64,000 nt of DNA from Acanthochlamys bracteata. Taxonomy: Eukaryota; Streptophyta; Magnoliopsida; Pandanales; Velloziaceae. How positions within the stretch are numbered: the first letter of the stretch is position 1; every line of letters starts with the position of its first letter. The notes beneath the pieces were generated by a model. That model saw only the letters and a list, made by a program, of their open reading frames with translations. It was not told the DNA's origin and searched no databases. Made by a program: the position numbers and the translations under genes. Below, piece by piece: positions 24,075-36,700 of this stretch. The stretch spans positions 2,232,001-2,296,000 of the forward strand of contig CM034140.1 in NCBI GenBank assembly GCA_019914995.1, written 5' to 3'.

Positions 24075-24299
24075 AATTGGTTTGCCTCTAAAAATGGGGC
24101 CAAAAAGGCCTGCAAGCGTTTAGGTCCTTGAATTCCAGAAGACTGGATAATAACATACTGGTGAGGTCTCATTTTTTCTTCTGATTGCTGCCTTGAAAGC
24201 ACTTCAGAAGATTTTCTTGAGCAAGATGTCCTTATGTCTGAAGTGCTTCCAGGGTTTGCAAGTTCTTTGGTATCCACCATTTCATGGTTAGAGAGTTAG
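24075..24299 (+). pseudogene. Degenerate coding frame, unidentified (two internal stops)
   Basis: One frame reads NWFASKNGAKKACKRLGP, stop (24129-24131), IPEDWIITYW, stop (24162-24164), then about 44 codons including ESTSEDFLEQDVLMSEVLPG before a final TAG. Composition is protein-like throughout, unlike the flanks. No family recognised. Confidence 0.35.
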
Positions 24300-25019
24300 G
24301 CACCCCTCATATTTCTGTTGAAAAGACTCTCAGGTTGTATAACCAATGCATCTTAGACTTTCTTTCAAATTGCCTTTTCACCCTGGAATACTATATCCAT
24401 TATGTTTCCATTGCGTGGATTGAATGATGAAAAATAAAGCATACATGTAATTGTAGCAAATCTTCAATTTGTACTTATGCCCTGCATGCTTATTTTTTAT
24501 ATCAAAGTCGAATCCGTTATGTCATTTTATTATGTTATGAAGTGTATCTTCTGATGGACTGATAGTAAATGGATCATATTTGATAGGCCACTTCATATCA
24601 CCACATATACGTACAAAAAATGACACTCCACATTCTTTTAACCAGTGTACTTTCACATAAAGGCGCATATGTAACCAAAATAAGATGCTAGAGTAGTTGC
24701 TGCAATTTTCATGATGGAATTACAGGTCTAATATACTTGTCGAACAATATGTAAATGAATGAGCTATAATTAAGCATAAATATTTCTTGCAAATACGATC
24801 TTCTTGAAATTTCTTTTTATCTGCTGGTTATGTGAACTATTTGAACTGCTTGTGTGTTCAAAATACTGAGTACTGTCAAATGAGAATGTATTGCTTTGTC
24901 TGAGTAATTAGTTTTTGGCTCTTTCATATTGCAGACACTTCCAAGGCCTTTGCTTCTCATGTTGGTCACCGCAACTCTGTCCAATCGTTCTGATAAATAT
25001 AAGGAAAAATCTTGTAAAG

Positions 25020-25209
25020 TGGATGTAGTGATGAAAATATGGGCCAGATTAAATGGGCTGGCCTGCAGCCTAGCCAAACGGCATGCATTACGCCGCCCCG
25101 CCCGCCAAACAGCATGGATGTAGTGATGAAAATATGGGCCAGACTAAATAGGCTGGCCTGCAGCCTCGCCAAACGGCATGCTTTACGCCGCCCCGCCCTG
25201 CCCCTTCTT
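25020..25209. repeat. Two tandem copies of a 95-bp GC-richer unit
   Basis: Copies begin at 25020 and 25115 with TGGATGTAGTGATGAAAATA and share GGCTGGCCTGCAGCCT and GCCAAACGGCATGC with only a few differences. The unit contains CCGCCCCG-type sequence unlike its surroundings. It is a recent local tandem duplication. Confidence 0.9.
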
Positions 25210-27223
25210 TTTTATTCTGGCCTTCCATAGACATGAGGATGATTTCCTTGAGAATGTTGATACTGGAATCTGGTTAGTCAATATCCAAGCGGATTACATA
25301 AACATGGAATCACTTTTCCCAAAAGGTATTCTTATAATATTCTTTGAGCATTATATTTATGATTTCATATTTTTACATTCCTGGCACTATACTTCCATTC
25401 TGAGTGCTTGTAGAACCTAATCTGGAATTGAACTTAATGGTTGGAAATTTCGCTACAATATTTGGCTATGGCTTACAAGTACATTGATCTGAGAAAGTTT
25501 TTACAGTCTCTTACTATAATAATATTTTTTCTTTATTCTGTACAGAATCAATTATGACAAGCTCAGAAGATTCCATTTTGCAGCATATCGGGACTTCATA
25601 TCGGGACTTCACTGCTTAGTTTCCTCAGTTAATACTCTCCTTGTAATAGCTGAAAATGTGGTCAGATTTGGTCTTTTAACATGGTTAAGATATCATGCTA
25701 CCCCCTTGCTTGATCATCAGGCTGGGACTAGCATCCCCAAATTTAATGCCTCATGATAGACCTTCATGCAAGCAGCAGGTATGTCTTTTTCCCTGCTTGC
25801 CAATGCGAGTTTCTTGTGCATCATCTTTATTGATAGCATAATTCTTGACATATTGCAATACGATATTTGAGTTCACAAGAATGGTTTTTTGGATTGAGTA
25901 CCCTTTTGCTGCTGAAGGGGCTCAACATTTATCACCTCTGTGTTATGTTGGTTGGATATCATTTATCACCATTGTGATATTCTAATGAAAATATCTCACG
26001 TGCTACTTAATTTCTTATCTTGTATCTTGTTTATATAAATGCTTTCATTTCATTTTGATGCACTTATGGTTTAAGAGGTTTTACATATCGAGATAGCTAA
26101 TAGTCCGAAGAAGCTGTAAATGATTGATCCTTAAAAAAGAATGATAGTTATGTGGATTGCATATAATGGTACAATGCATTGTCTGTAGAACTAGGTTATC
26201 GAAATATATTGGCAATAACATATATACACTCAGAACAACTAATTTAACTACATTCAAGTCTTGTGTAGAGCATTTGGTACATGCTCAAAATGGTAACATA
26301 TTCCCTTTTAGGTTCCAGACATGTGAGTAAGATCTAGCCACTTGCATTTTTTGACAATTTTAAATGTATGAAGCTGTTTAAGATAAATAAGCAAGTCGAT
26401 AGAGACAAGAGAGCATTTCAATCAGCATGGTAGAGTTTCATATTGAATTGGAGCAAGCTTGCTAATTTATATCATGGATTTCTTGAAAGAAAGCAAGACA
26501 CAGGAGGCCCCTGGAGGTCCTTTGGGTCCTTCTTATATGTTACATGTGATACTAGAACCAAGATAATGTCGTTTGAAGTTTCTCTTTCCAGGTTGGAGAC
26601 TCTTATTGGACTTCATCATGAATTAAAGTCCTTTGGATTTCATATTCTTTTATGTATGTGCGCGCCTTCAGTATATATGCTCATGGACTGTGCATTTCTT
26701 CTGTAGACAAAATGCGCTTCAAAGGATATGCTTTCTTTTTAGTAAATATGTATTTGGATAGCCACTGTTTTACATTCTGAAACAAATAAAAAAAGGATGT
26801 CCTAATCAGATGATATGCTTTCCTGAGCTTTTCATGTTTTTCGTCTTATGCATTTTCTGTTGTGCACATGAAGAATCAAGCTCAGGCTTGTCAAACAGTA
26901 TACCAATTTGATTGGATTATGAATATTTGGCTGCAGTGTCTCAAATTGAACATAGTGTGTGCTAACACTTGATGAATGGAAACACGGTTAACAGTTCGAT
27001 GATTGTGGAGGATTATCTCTATTGAGATTTCCAGTGCATAATGATGGAATCAGGGTCAATTCTTGTACAAGATCACTATCCAAATGGTCTTGGGACTTTA
27101 CTGATGATACGTGTTCCACCAATTCTTTATGATCTCGTACAATCTTTCATTCAAGTAATAACATTGCATTGTTGGTTAGTTCTTTTACTTCTTTTGAACA
27201 TTATTAGTGCAGCAAACTAATAG

Positions 27224-27701
27224 CCTCCAGATATAGAAACCCTGGCATATATAGACCTTCTTTTGTGCATTGCCAACATTAGATTAATAAAGTGGTGTTC
27301 TTTACTTAAAGCAGGTCTTAAAACCAGCATAGTGGCAAAAGGTTCGTGCAGAAGGAGAGACATATCAGAACGCTCTTTCTGAGATCCTTCATATGGTGAC
27401 AGCATTTCTGATGGTGACTGCAAATGTCCAAAATGTGAGATTGTTTGTTTCCCTAGAGGTCATGCTCAAAATGTGACTGATGACAACCATAATCCTCACA
27501 TAAGTGACTTAGATGGTGAATCAGCTGATGATGCTTGCTTCATTGAAGTCTATTCCAGTGGTGATTAGGAGCATGTCTTGAGGATTGCTATTATAGCCTT
27601 TCCTTTTCTATGGATTTTCTTTGGATTCTTCTCTGGGACACATGAGTCTGACCCCAAATTCTCACATAGTCATGAGGCTTTCAAGACTGCTTCGTGTAAA
27701 G
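27224..27701 (+). pseudogene. Degenerate 159-codon coding frame, unidentified
   Basis: One frame stays open for 52, 61 and 44 codons, broken only by TGA at 27380-27382 and TAG at 27566-27568. It reads PPDIETLAYIDLLLCIANIR, later DGDCKCPKCEIVCFPRGHAQ and DDACFIEVYSSGD, and after the second stop a hydrophobic helix IAIIAFPFLWIFFGFFSG. It ends at a possible GT donor (27702). The CxCxxC motif and a C-terminal membrane segment would suggest a small membrane-anchored protein; I do not recognise it. The long shared frame with only two stops argues against chance. Confidence 0.4.
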
Positions 27702-29743
27702 GTACATTTTGTCCCTTTATATAGTATGTTGAATGTCATTATACTGGTTTTTTTCCCAAGCTCCATCCTGTAGTGGAGCCTTGTCATTGGATTTGGCTCT
27801 CTCACTATATAGTCCTGACTTTTATATAGAAAATCTAAAGATGTCATGCAATTCCCACACAAAATATGAACTCTGACATGTGATTCATAGTAGTATTGAC
27901 TTTCTTGTTGTTTATGATATCATTACGAGTTTATTGCTTAAGCTGGTTCTTTTTAAAGTATCAGTCATGGGAACAGTGACAACGACAAACAATTGATGCC
28001 TTCTTGCTAGTGTATAATATTGTTCAATTACATGCAAAGTATGTCTCGTCTTGAAGTTAGTAGATTGGCATTGTCCTTTAATAGTCAATTGCACACAAAA
28101 AGTTCAATACTGGTCCAAGAAATCCTGCCATAGTAAAAGAATGAAGCAATGAATCAAGTGGTTATACTTTTTATTCCTTTCCTTTTAGGTTTAGGAAGTT
28201 TTTAATCTAGCTGGATAACCCATTACTTTCCTGAAAGATCACTAATTAAACTAGAAGGCATCCTTTGAGACCTCTTTATAGCATGCACAGGCCCTTTGAG
28301 ACCTCTGATAAGACAAAAGTGATTGTTAGTAATGTCTACATTTCCAAGTTTTAGCTTCTGACTTTTTGAGAAGCTGAATATATATCTCGTAATGCTTTTA
28401 TTCATTCTGTCATTTCAAACTTATTTTATTTGGAGAGATGGCTAGAATTGCTACTATCTCATTGTATAGCTTGTATATGTGCAGAACCTGAAAAGCTTAC
28501 TCTTCCTTGTAACTCTTTTAATATGGAACCTTATACATTGATACATCATTTTGTGTTTTTATGTTTGGAAAATGTTGCATTGGTATATATTATGTAAACC
28601 AATGTACAAAGTTAGATGGGTCTTTCATTGGGCAGTGACCAAAGCACAAAAAGTTTGGCTGTGAGTATCAGGTATTGCATCAGATCGCACAACTGAAACA
28701 AACGGTGTTGACAAATGAAATCCGAAAAGCCATCTTTGCTGAGCCAGTCTTGTGTCAGCCCACCATAAAATATGGTCATGTTTGGTTGGTGGCACCAAGC
28801 CATCTGCACCGGGAATTATCTCCAGTGGGCCAATACCAAACCTAATTTTGGAGTTCTGCAGTGCGCACTCCCTTGGTGGGCCTGCTTTGTGTACAGCCGG
28901 AGTTCTGGGTGTTTGCTTTAGATTTTTAGGTCTAGAATTGATAGTGTAGTAGTTACTGAGAAAGTTCTTGGTAATCTTGATTTGCTAGCTTCAAGCACGA
29001 TTTATTATAGTTTTGCATCTTATTAGTGCTTTTAAGAGTAGTTCTATAGCACTTGTGTGAAGTATTATTGTTATTGGAGTCTTATTGAAATAGCAAAGTC
29101 TCTCATCGAAGAACCAGGGCAGCTTGGCTCCTGATACCCGAAGATATCGAATGTGGGTTCCCAATTTTTCTCGAGATGGATACCCGAAGATATCAAATGT
29201 GGTTTCCGGATATCAGTATGAGAGGTATCAGAAAATTAGGTACTTGTGGGTGCTGCGGGGAATCTTTTCTTTGGCTCGTAATCATCTCCAAGGATCAGAA
29301 TCTACATGTGTAACACTTAGTGGATGCCATGCAATTGAACCCCACTCTGTTCTTCCATGTATTCGTTAATGTTTGCCTAGCTGTTTTCTTTCTACTCATT
29401 GACACAGTGCCACTGTAGTTCAGTGCGCTATGGCTGCTTTTGGTCCATGTCCAGAAACGACTCTGAAGAAATCATTCCATTGTAAATAGATGTAAAAGAA
29501 GCAGAAGAACTGTAGCAATTCTTTAATCAGACTGATTACAAATCCTGATTTTAATATGGACTCAAATTGTTGGAAAAGAAAGAATGATATAGACCTCAGA
29601 TAAGTGATCGTGTTCTCTATTTCTTAAATATCCTAGTCATGCATTTCACAATCCTCGACGGGAGTGCTGCTACCTAATTTAAGTGCGAAAACTTTTAAGG
29701 TATAACTCGCATTCTCAAAAAAGGAAAAAAACCTTTCCCTCTC

Positions 29744-29751
29744 TATATAAA
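29744..29751 (+). promoter_or_regulatory. TATA box of the FUSC-type gene
   Basis: TATATAAA preceded by a CT-rich stretch, 83 bp ahead of the ATG at 29834; the implied leader is about 50 nt. Confidence 0.7.
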
Positions 29752-29833
29752 CCCCTCATGCACGAAGTTCAATCAAACGGAACAGTTTCGTGCTTTCTGG
29801 GCTCTGAACACTTGTGCAGGTTATAACTTTACA

Positions 29834-32435
29834 ATGAGCACTCTTACAGCAGCAGTAGTTAGCTGCAGCGGTAGCTGTGGCTGGGCATTGTGGCGCTCTC
29901 GGTTGGACTCTGCACTACGAACCGCGCTTGCTTGCACGCTTGTGGGCTGCGCGACGCTGTACACGCCCGAGCAAGTACGGTGCCTCATTCGGTTTCCTGC
30001 ATTTTCCTACGTGTCTGCAGTGCTTGTGGTAAGTGAAGGCGTGCTCGGAGGTGCACTGAAAGGCGCCTGGCATGCAGCTTATGGAACGGCGCTTGGTGTG
30101 CCACCAGCAACGTTAGCACTGCACCTTGCAGGACCAAGAGAGTTCTCAGCGTTGGCCACATCGCTTGCTGTATCGCTTACGGGCTTTTTGCTGGCTCTGA
30201 ATGGGTCTACCAGTTTGCTTACCAAGAGAGTTGCTCTTGGCCAGACCGTTCTTGTGTATGCTGCAGGGCTCCGTAAAGACACACGCTCCGAAGCCATTCT
30301 CAGGCCAGCGCATGTTGCCATCAGCACGGTTGTAGGCGTTGCAGCTGCTATTCTTGCCTTGGCCATTCCCTATCCTAGCCTTGCATGCTATCAGGTAACT
30401 AATTAACTTGGTTCTTATTCATTATGAACTTCTATTAGCTATATATGGAGTTGTAGCAAGTTAAAAATTGTTTTCCAATGTATGTAGGTAAAAGAGAACA
30501 GCAAGCTGTATATCAACATGGCAGCTGAGAGACTCAGGCTTCTAGTAAATGCATTTTGTGCTGAAAATAATACTGCTGCTGCTGCTTCAATTGCCCAGGC
30601 CAAGTCCTTTGCTTCTTTATGCTCTGAGCATAAAGAAAGTATAAAGGTGAAGCAGGTAAATATACTATACCGTACTTGTTTTAAGATTTTCATATACATA
30701 AATGCGCTTCCAAAATTTTATGATATGTTAATTTGATGAAAAGTTCATTAAATTGCAGGAAAGCTTGGAGTGGGAAAGGCCTTTGTTCTGGTTCTTTCCT
30801 TGTCACTCAAGGCTGACACCCAATAAGCTGCAGGCTCTTGAAGAGCCGCTTAAAGGAATGGAGCTTGCACTGGAATCCATCTCCAATTTTCCAGCTAAAT
30901 TTTCAGACAATTATCAAGAAATACAAGTTTTTATGCAAAACTTCTGTGACAGTATAATTACTATTTCACTGAAAAAAGATGAAATGCAGAAAACTGAGGC
31001 AGAGGATGAAAACATTCATCGAACTCTTATGAACTCACTTCCTCAAAATCTCAAAGATCTTCCAGCCTTGTTCTTCATGTTCTGCGTGAATCTTCTGTAC
31101 GCCAGAAACAACCCAACTGCACAATCTCCCAGAATTTCCGAGGGAGAAAAGAAGGTGGCGCCTGCAACAACAAACCATCAAATAGAAAGCTCTGGCAAAG
31201 AAATCTCATTCTCCAACAAGATAAAGAGCACTTGGATGTTTCCAAAACTGATCAGCAATGACAACTTAGCGGCTGCTACTAAGTGCTCTCTCTCTTTAGG
31301 CTTTGCGATGTTTTTTGGGCTTCTGTATAACTTTGACAACGGTTTCTGGTCTGCACTCATCGTTGCTGTCACCATGACACCGTGGAGAGAGTCCACATTC
31401 AAAATGGCGAACGTCAGAGCTCAGGGAACAGCACTGGGTTCTGTCTACGCAGTTCTTATAGGTTTAATTTCCCAAAATCTAATGCAGTACAGATTCATTG
31501 GCCTCCTTCCATGGGCTATCTTCACAAGCTTTCTGAAACAAAGCAAAATGTATGGGCAGGCTGGAGGAGTTTCGGCAATGATATCAACAATTTTGATCTT
31601 GGGAAGAAGATATAACGATACCCCGTCTGCCTTCGCCATTGTTAGGCTTACGGAATCTTTCATTGGTCTCACTTGCTTGATTTTGGCTGAACTTCTCTTG
31701 CAACCCAAGCGTGCTTCAACTTTATCAAGAACAAAACTATCAGAATGTCTCGCGACACTTAGGTCATGCTTGCAGGATTTAAATTTGCAAGGAAATGCAG
31801 CAAAGAAGCTGAGAATGAAGGAGAAGAAGCTGAGACAACAAGTGAATGAGCTGAAGAAGTATATCTCAGAAGGTGAAACAGAGCCTAACTTCTGGTTCTT
31901 GCCATTCCCCACAGCTTGTTACAAGAAATTTCACTCTTCTCTTGCCAAGGCAGCAGAGCTGGTACTCTTTCTATCTTACGCAGTTGAACAACTGGCCGGA
32001 GATTATATTGAAGATGAAACTCGTTGGGTAACATTTAACGGAGATCTAGAGCATGTTAAGAAGCTAGTCTGTAGCTCACTGCATTGTCTCGAACAAGTGG
32101 TCATGCAAACACAATCAAACAACAAGGAGTTGCAACAAGGAAACAAGTCTTCTGATATAGAGCTTGGGAAATTACCAACCTCATATGTCTCTTTAAGTCC
32201 TGACGAAGAGGAGTGTGAGAAGATTGTTGTTTCTTTGCTTCAACATGGGAAAGAGTTGGAGAGAAGTGATAAACTGGAACTTTGCTTAGCTGCATTGGGG
32301 TTTTGCAGCAGATGGTTGATGAAAGAAACAGGGGAGATAGAGAAGGAAATTCTTGAACTGGTTCAGTGTGAGAATCCCACTAAACATGTTAATCTGTATG
32401 AAATTTACTGCAACTCCAGAGAAGAGCGTAAATAA
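29834..32435 (+). CDS. FUSC/ArAE-type multispanning membrane protein
   Basis: Three exons (29834-30394, 30488-30655, 30759-32435) join in frame to 801 aa. The N-terminal half has paired hydrophobic segments, for example ALRTALACTLVGCATLY, FSYVSAVLVVSEGVLGGAL and VAISTVVGVAAAILALAIPY. A long hydrophilic, helical region follows, then a second membrane block starting near KCSLSLGFAMFFGLLYNFDN and including FWSALIVAVTMTPWRESTFK, the conserved FUSC_2 core. The C-terminal part is soluble and helical. Related bacterial proteins (AaeB) export aromatic acids; the plant members are annotated as fusaric-acid-resistance-like and their substrate is unknown. The duplicated membrane-soluble layout also resembles ALMT channels, but the sequence fits FUSC better. 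Confidence 0.85.
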
Positions 32436-32784
32436 TATTGGCAAGTACTTAGAATTTTTTTCAAGAGAATTGCATTTTCCATGAAAAATAAAGATTAACT
32501 TTGTAATGAAGTTTTTCTGTAGCAATGAATTTTTTTTATTTGAGTACAAAGTTTTGTTCTGATGAATCAACATAAAATAATAGTAGGCCTAAATTGGACT
32601 ATAAAGTTAAGTTTACGAAGACAAGTTAAGGCCCGATATGAATTTTGTTAAATTTAACTAGGTGCAATTCGTTTCTTATAAAATATTCGCTTGGTAACTT
32701 TCTTTTTTGTCCGTTCGAATATAGGGTTATCATAGTTAACTCTGTATAAAAGTATAAACACTTTAATGTTAATTCCAACACTAA

Positions 32785-33077
32785 GGATATATTTTAAATA
32801 GTCGTAATTGAGTTTCATAAAAATAAAAAATAAAAAATAAAATTTTTTTAAAAATAAAATAAAAATAGAGTTCAGTATTTATATTTTAATAAAATTTTAA
32901 AATATGTTAAAAATTAAAAATATAGTTGTATTGAAAAGTGTGCAAATAAAAAATTTTGAACTGAAGTTCTATATATAAAAATGAAAATTTAAATTTTTTG
33001 TATAATTAAAATATATAAATTTTTTAAAATTTAAAATTTGAAAAAAAATAGTGGTACTGATACTTAAAAACATGCCC
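32785..33077. mobile_element. MITE, family B, with TAA target duplication
   Basis: A 293-bp AT-rich element flanked by TAA (32782-32784 and 33078-33080). The left end reads GGATATATTTTAAATAGTCG, followed by TAATTGAGTTTC; the reverse complement of the right end reads GGGCATGTTTTTAAGTATCA. A 3-bp TAA/TTA duplication and inverted repeats are typical of Tourist-like (PIF/Harbinger) MITEs. Non-coding. Confidence 0.7.
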
Positions 33078-33516
33078 TAATTAATTTCTTTTTAACCCAT
33101 ACAAAAAGACAGTCTTAGCAATAAAAGGTCAGCAGTTAAATTATGTATGCCAAACTGCAAAAAACAATCTATAGACGGTACCTGTATGCACCCATAACCA
33201 AATACCTAAAAACTAAGTAAATCAAATACAAGCAACCAACCGAAGCAGCTACCGTTATATTCTTGTCACTACTTTCTGACTAGAGACAAAATTAATCTAA
33301 AAAAGTTAGAAATTTTTAACTATTCAGAAATCGTAAAATTGAAGCAATTGATCTGCTCTACAAATCGCTATCACCAGCTTCTCTAACCTTGCGTGTTAAC
33401 GAAGTGTTTCCTTTTGCTGTTAGCTCAGTTCAGCACTAATATAATTCCCACTCTCTTCTCCATTTCTCACTCAATCTATTAAATTCCGTTTATAACCTTA
33501 CCTGATTTCCCGGCTC

Positions 33517-33524
33517 TATATAAA
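33517..33524 (+). promoter_or_regulatory. TATA box of the UXS gene
   Basis: TATATAAA followed by a T/C-rich leader of about 180 nt to the ATG at 33724. Confidence 0.7.
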
Positions 33525-33723
33525 TCTCTTTTTTTCCTCGCAACACCATCTCGCCTACTTCTCTTTTCGTTTTTTGACAGATTTTTAAAACTTTCTTTTG
33601 AGCTTTCTACAAGGTGGAGACCTTTTGTTACACGATCTAACAGTTTTCCTTATTTACTCAAATTTGGTTTTTTTTGTTTTGTTTAATTGGATCGGACCCG
33701 GAGACTCAAAGAGGGATCTAACA

Positions 33724-36700
33724 ATGGCGAGCAAGGAGTCTTCTTCCTCTGCTGTTAATGGTACTACCAAGGCGCCACCAACTCCTTCACCGCTCAGATT
33801 CTCTAAGTTTTTCCAGGTAGAATTTAGAATTTGCTTGATTTTGTTAATAGGTGTTTGTGTTCGATTGATTTGTTTATATCTATTCTTAAGCTTGTCTTAG
33901 ATCTTTTTGATCTGTGCAGTTCAGAATCAGATTGCAAATGTTACTAACGTTATTTATGAGGAAGACGACTTTTTTTTACTTCAATCTGGTTTTGAACTTA
34001 AAGTGCATTTCGCTTCTACTCAAATTTAGCTGATCATGTTGTTCTCTATGGTATTATAATTTTGTTGTTTGGTTCTTAATTGATGGATCTTACTTGTTTG
34101 GATCTTGTTGCAATTCTAGCCTAATATGAGGATTTTGGTAACTGGCGGAGCTGGATTTATCGGATCACATTTGGTGGACAAATTGATGGAGAATGAAAAG
34201 AATGAGGTACCAATCATCTACTTTTCCTTATTGCAGACTCGTGTATGTCACTTTTTTTATCATGGTGATGCCAAACTACAGTTTTACATTGAGTAGAAAG
34301 AATTCGAAGAGACAAAAAGTACAGATTTTTCACAATAGCACTGTCTTACATTTCCTTCCCTGCATTTTGAGGTTAAAGAAGGCCTTCAGTGTCTTGCTAA
34401 AAGTTTGAAAGCGTTTACTCAAGCATTATAGAAAGAAATCCCAAAATACTTGTAGCCATATTTCTCCTATTTCTGTACAGATCATTGTATCCTACGCGAG
34501 CTGGTTGCTTGCCTTGATCTTCAAGGTCACCCATCTAACTAGTGCCTTTTTTCTTCAGGTAATTGTGGTTGACAACTATTTCACTGGTTCAAAAGACAAT
34601 CTGAGGAAATGGATTGGCCATCCAAGATTTGAACTTATCCGTCATGGTAGGTATATGTGCTATATTCTGTACAAACTTATTGTATGGCTGTAAAGTTATA
34701 TGCAGCTATAAGCATTATTGGAATGTAGCAAATTGAAAGTGACAATGCTAGGGAGAGAAATGTGTATGGTTTCTCGTAGAAGTGTCTTGGGAAATGGGTT
34801 AACCTACTAGATATAAGTAGGAACAGCTAAAGTTAAAAAATCATGAAGCATCAGTGTGAACAAATTTTTGTTCTTTGTATAATATTATCTGTATTCTGTG
34901 AGTAAAGAAATTTCAGATGTGGTATAAATTCACAAGTATATTGATGACACTTTCTCAATTACCGCATGTGTGTGGCATCTTACTCAGTATGTCATGACAG
35001 ATCTCTTGTTGCCTCTGCTAGTTTATTAAGAGCATTGATATTTGAGCTGCTTTTCCTTTATTAATCACGTACACTTCGATTTTCTCCAATTTGTTACTGA
35101 TTAATCCATCCGTTGCCTTTCCAGACATCACAGAACCATTGCTTGTGGAGGTTGATCAGATTTATCATTTAGCCTGTCCAGCCTCTCCAATTTTCTACAA
35201 GTACAATCCTGTTAAGGTGTGGATTCTGTTTATGACCATATTTTTTCTTGAATTTTTAGATTTTCTGTCATATGTACATAGCAACTGAAGTTATTGGAAA
35301 TCGCTTAGCACCTTTTTTCACTTAGCTCTCCAGTTTAGCATAACAAATTTGTGGCGTCTTTATCTGTTTGGATGTCATTGGTCCTGCTGGTATATGGATG
35401 ATTAGTTTTATTTTGAAAAGACTTAAAGCTACTACTATGAAATGAAATAGGTATGAATGGTCTTGAAAATACCAGAATTGCTTGTGAAAGGGCTTGGTGA
35501 TATGTACGATGTATCATGGTTAAAATCACAGCATAATAAAACTCCTTAAAAATGTTTAAATGATTGAGCAGTCTACAGCTATTTTTTAGCATGTCTTAAT
35601 GTATGACCACGCTCTAGTTCTGCTATTGCTTTAATTTTCTTTTAGGAGCTCATAGGCCATATGAGCAGTGTTATTGGCATACTGCTTTGACACATGTAAT
35701 AAAGCTCACAGTATTCAATAATGCATGTGTAAAGATCTTCTTTTGTCTCCTTCTCGTGTCATTCTTTTTCTTATGGAGCTTAGGATCAAGCAATATATCC
35801 ATTTTCTCCTAGAACATACAGTGTTCTTTGACGTGTGCTGTAATTTTTTTTTTTCCGCTCCAACATCGGAACGTATCTCATGTTTTGGTAGCAGAGTTCA
35901 AAGAATTTACATGTGCACTCTGATGATTACAGACTATAAAAACAAATGTCATGGGAACACTGAACATGTTGGGGCTTGCCAAGAGGGTTGGAGCTAGGTA
36001 ATGCACGTAATGGTACTTCAAACCAATTTTCTGGAGGAAGAACTTATCTAATTTACAATTTCGTCTTGTAGGATTTTATTGACTTCTACTTCTGAGGTCT
36101 ATGGTGATCCTCTTGAGCATCCCCAGAAGGAGCAATACTGGGGTAACGTCAACCCAATAGGTATCTTATTTTTCAACTATGCCTCACGAACAGTACAGCT
36201 GTGTTTTTTATTTGTTCCACAGTCTGCTTGTCCTTTGAATGCCTACGCACTGAAGTTAATGACCTTTTGATGATCTAAACATATAAATGTATATGATCAG
36301 TTTCTATCAGATTACTTAAAATCTATGCATGTGCATACTTCATTGTAAAAGTATCAATCTCCTTGAACTTATCTAGTCATGTGGTTTGTTACTTCCAGCA
36401 CCATTTTTAAGTTTAAAAAGAAAAAACACCAGCAATGTTTTATTTTTTAGATTCCTGGCAGATTTCTCGTTTGGGATATTTAATGATATAATTTGCCCTA
36501 AAAAAATGTAGGAGTCAGAAGCTGCTATGATGAGGGAAAGAGAGTAGCAGAAACATTGATGTTTGACTATCATAGGCAGCATGGAATAGGTGAGAAAGTG
36601 ATATCCCTGGACTTTGGATTTTCTCTTGGTATCTGGGCTGGTGGATTTCCATGCACAGAGAGCTCTCTATTAATTCATTTTCCGTGCACTGCTGAAACAG

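Larger units (their letters stand above)
22520..29743. other. Seven-kb region without an intact gene; decayed coding frames
   Basis: Base composition here is less AT-rich than true spacers, and several stretches look like old exons. 23208-23308 opens with ATG and stays open for 34 codons (starting MLILKCFPVDEKDKSHRGIV) before a GTAAGT donor. 24075-24299 and 27224-27701 are single frames broken by stops (listed separately). 25734-25790 is bounded by an acceptor and a GTATG donor. 28640-28840 is open in one frame for about 70 codons. A 22-bp direct repeat containing ATACCCGAAGATATC occurs at about 29133 and 29179. I could not assemble these into one gene or name a family. A decayed multi-exon gene or a spliced non-coding transcript are both possible. 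Confidence 0.4.

Noticed and set aside
28612-28840. Overlapping open frames on both strands
   Set aside because: Moderately protein-like on the plus strand, but no splice context or family; not enough to list as a separate feature.
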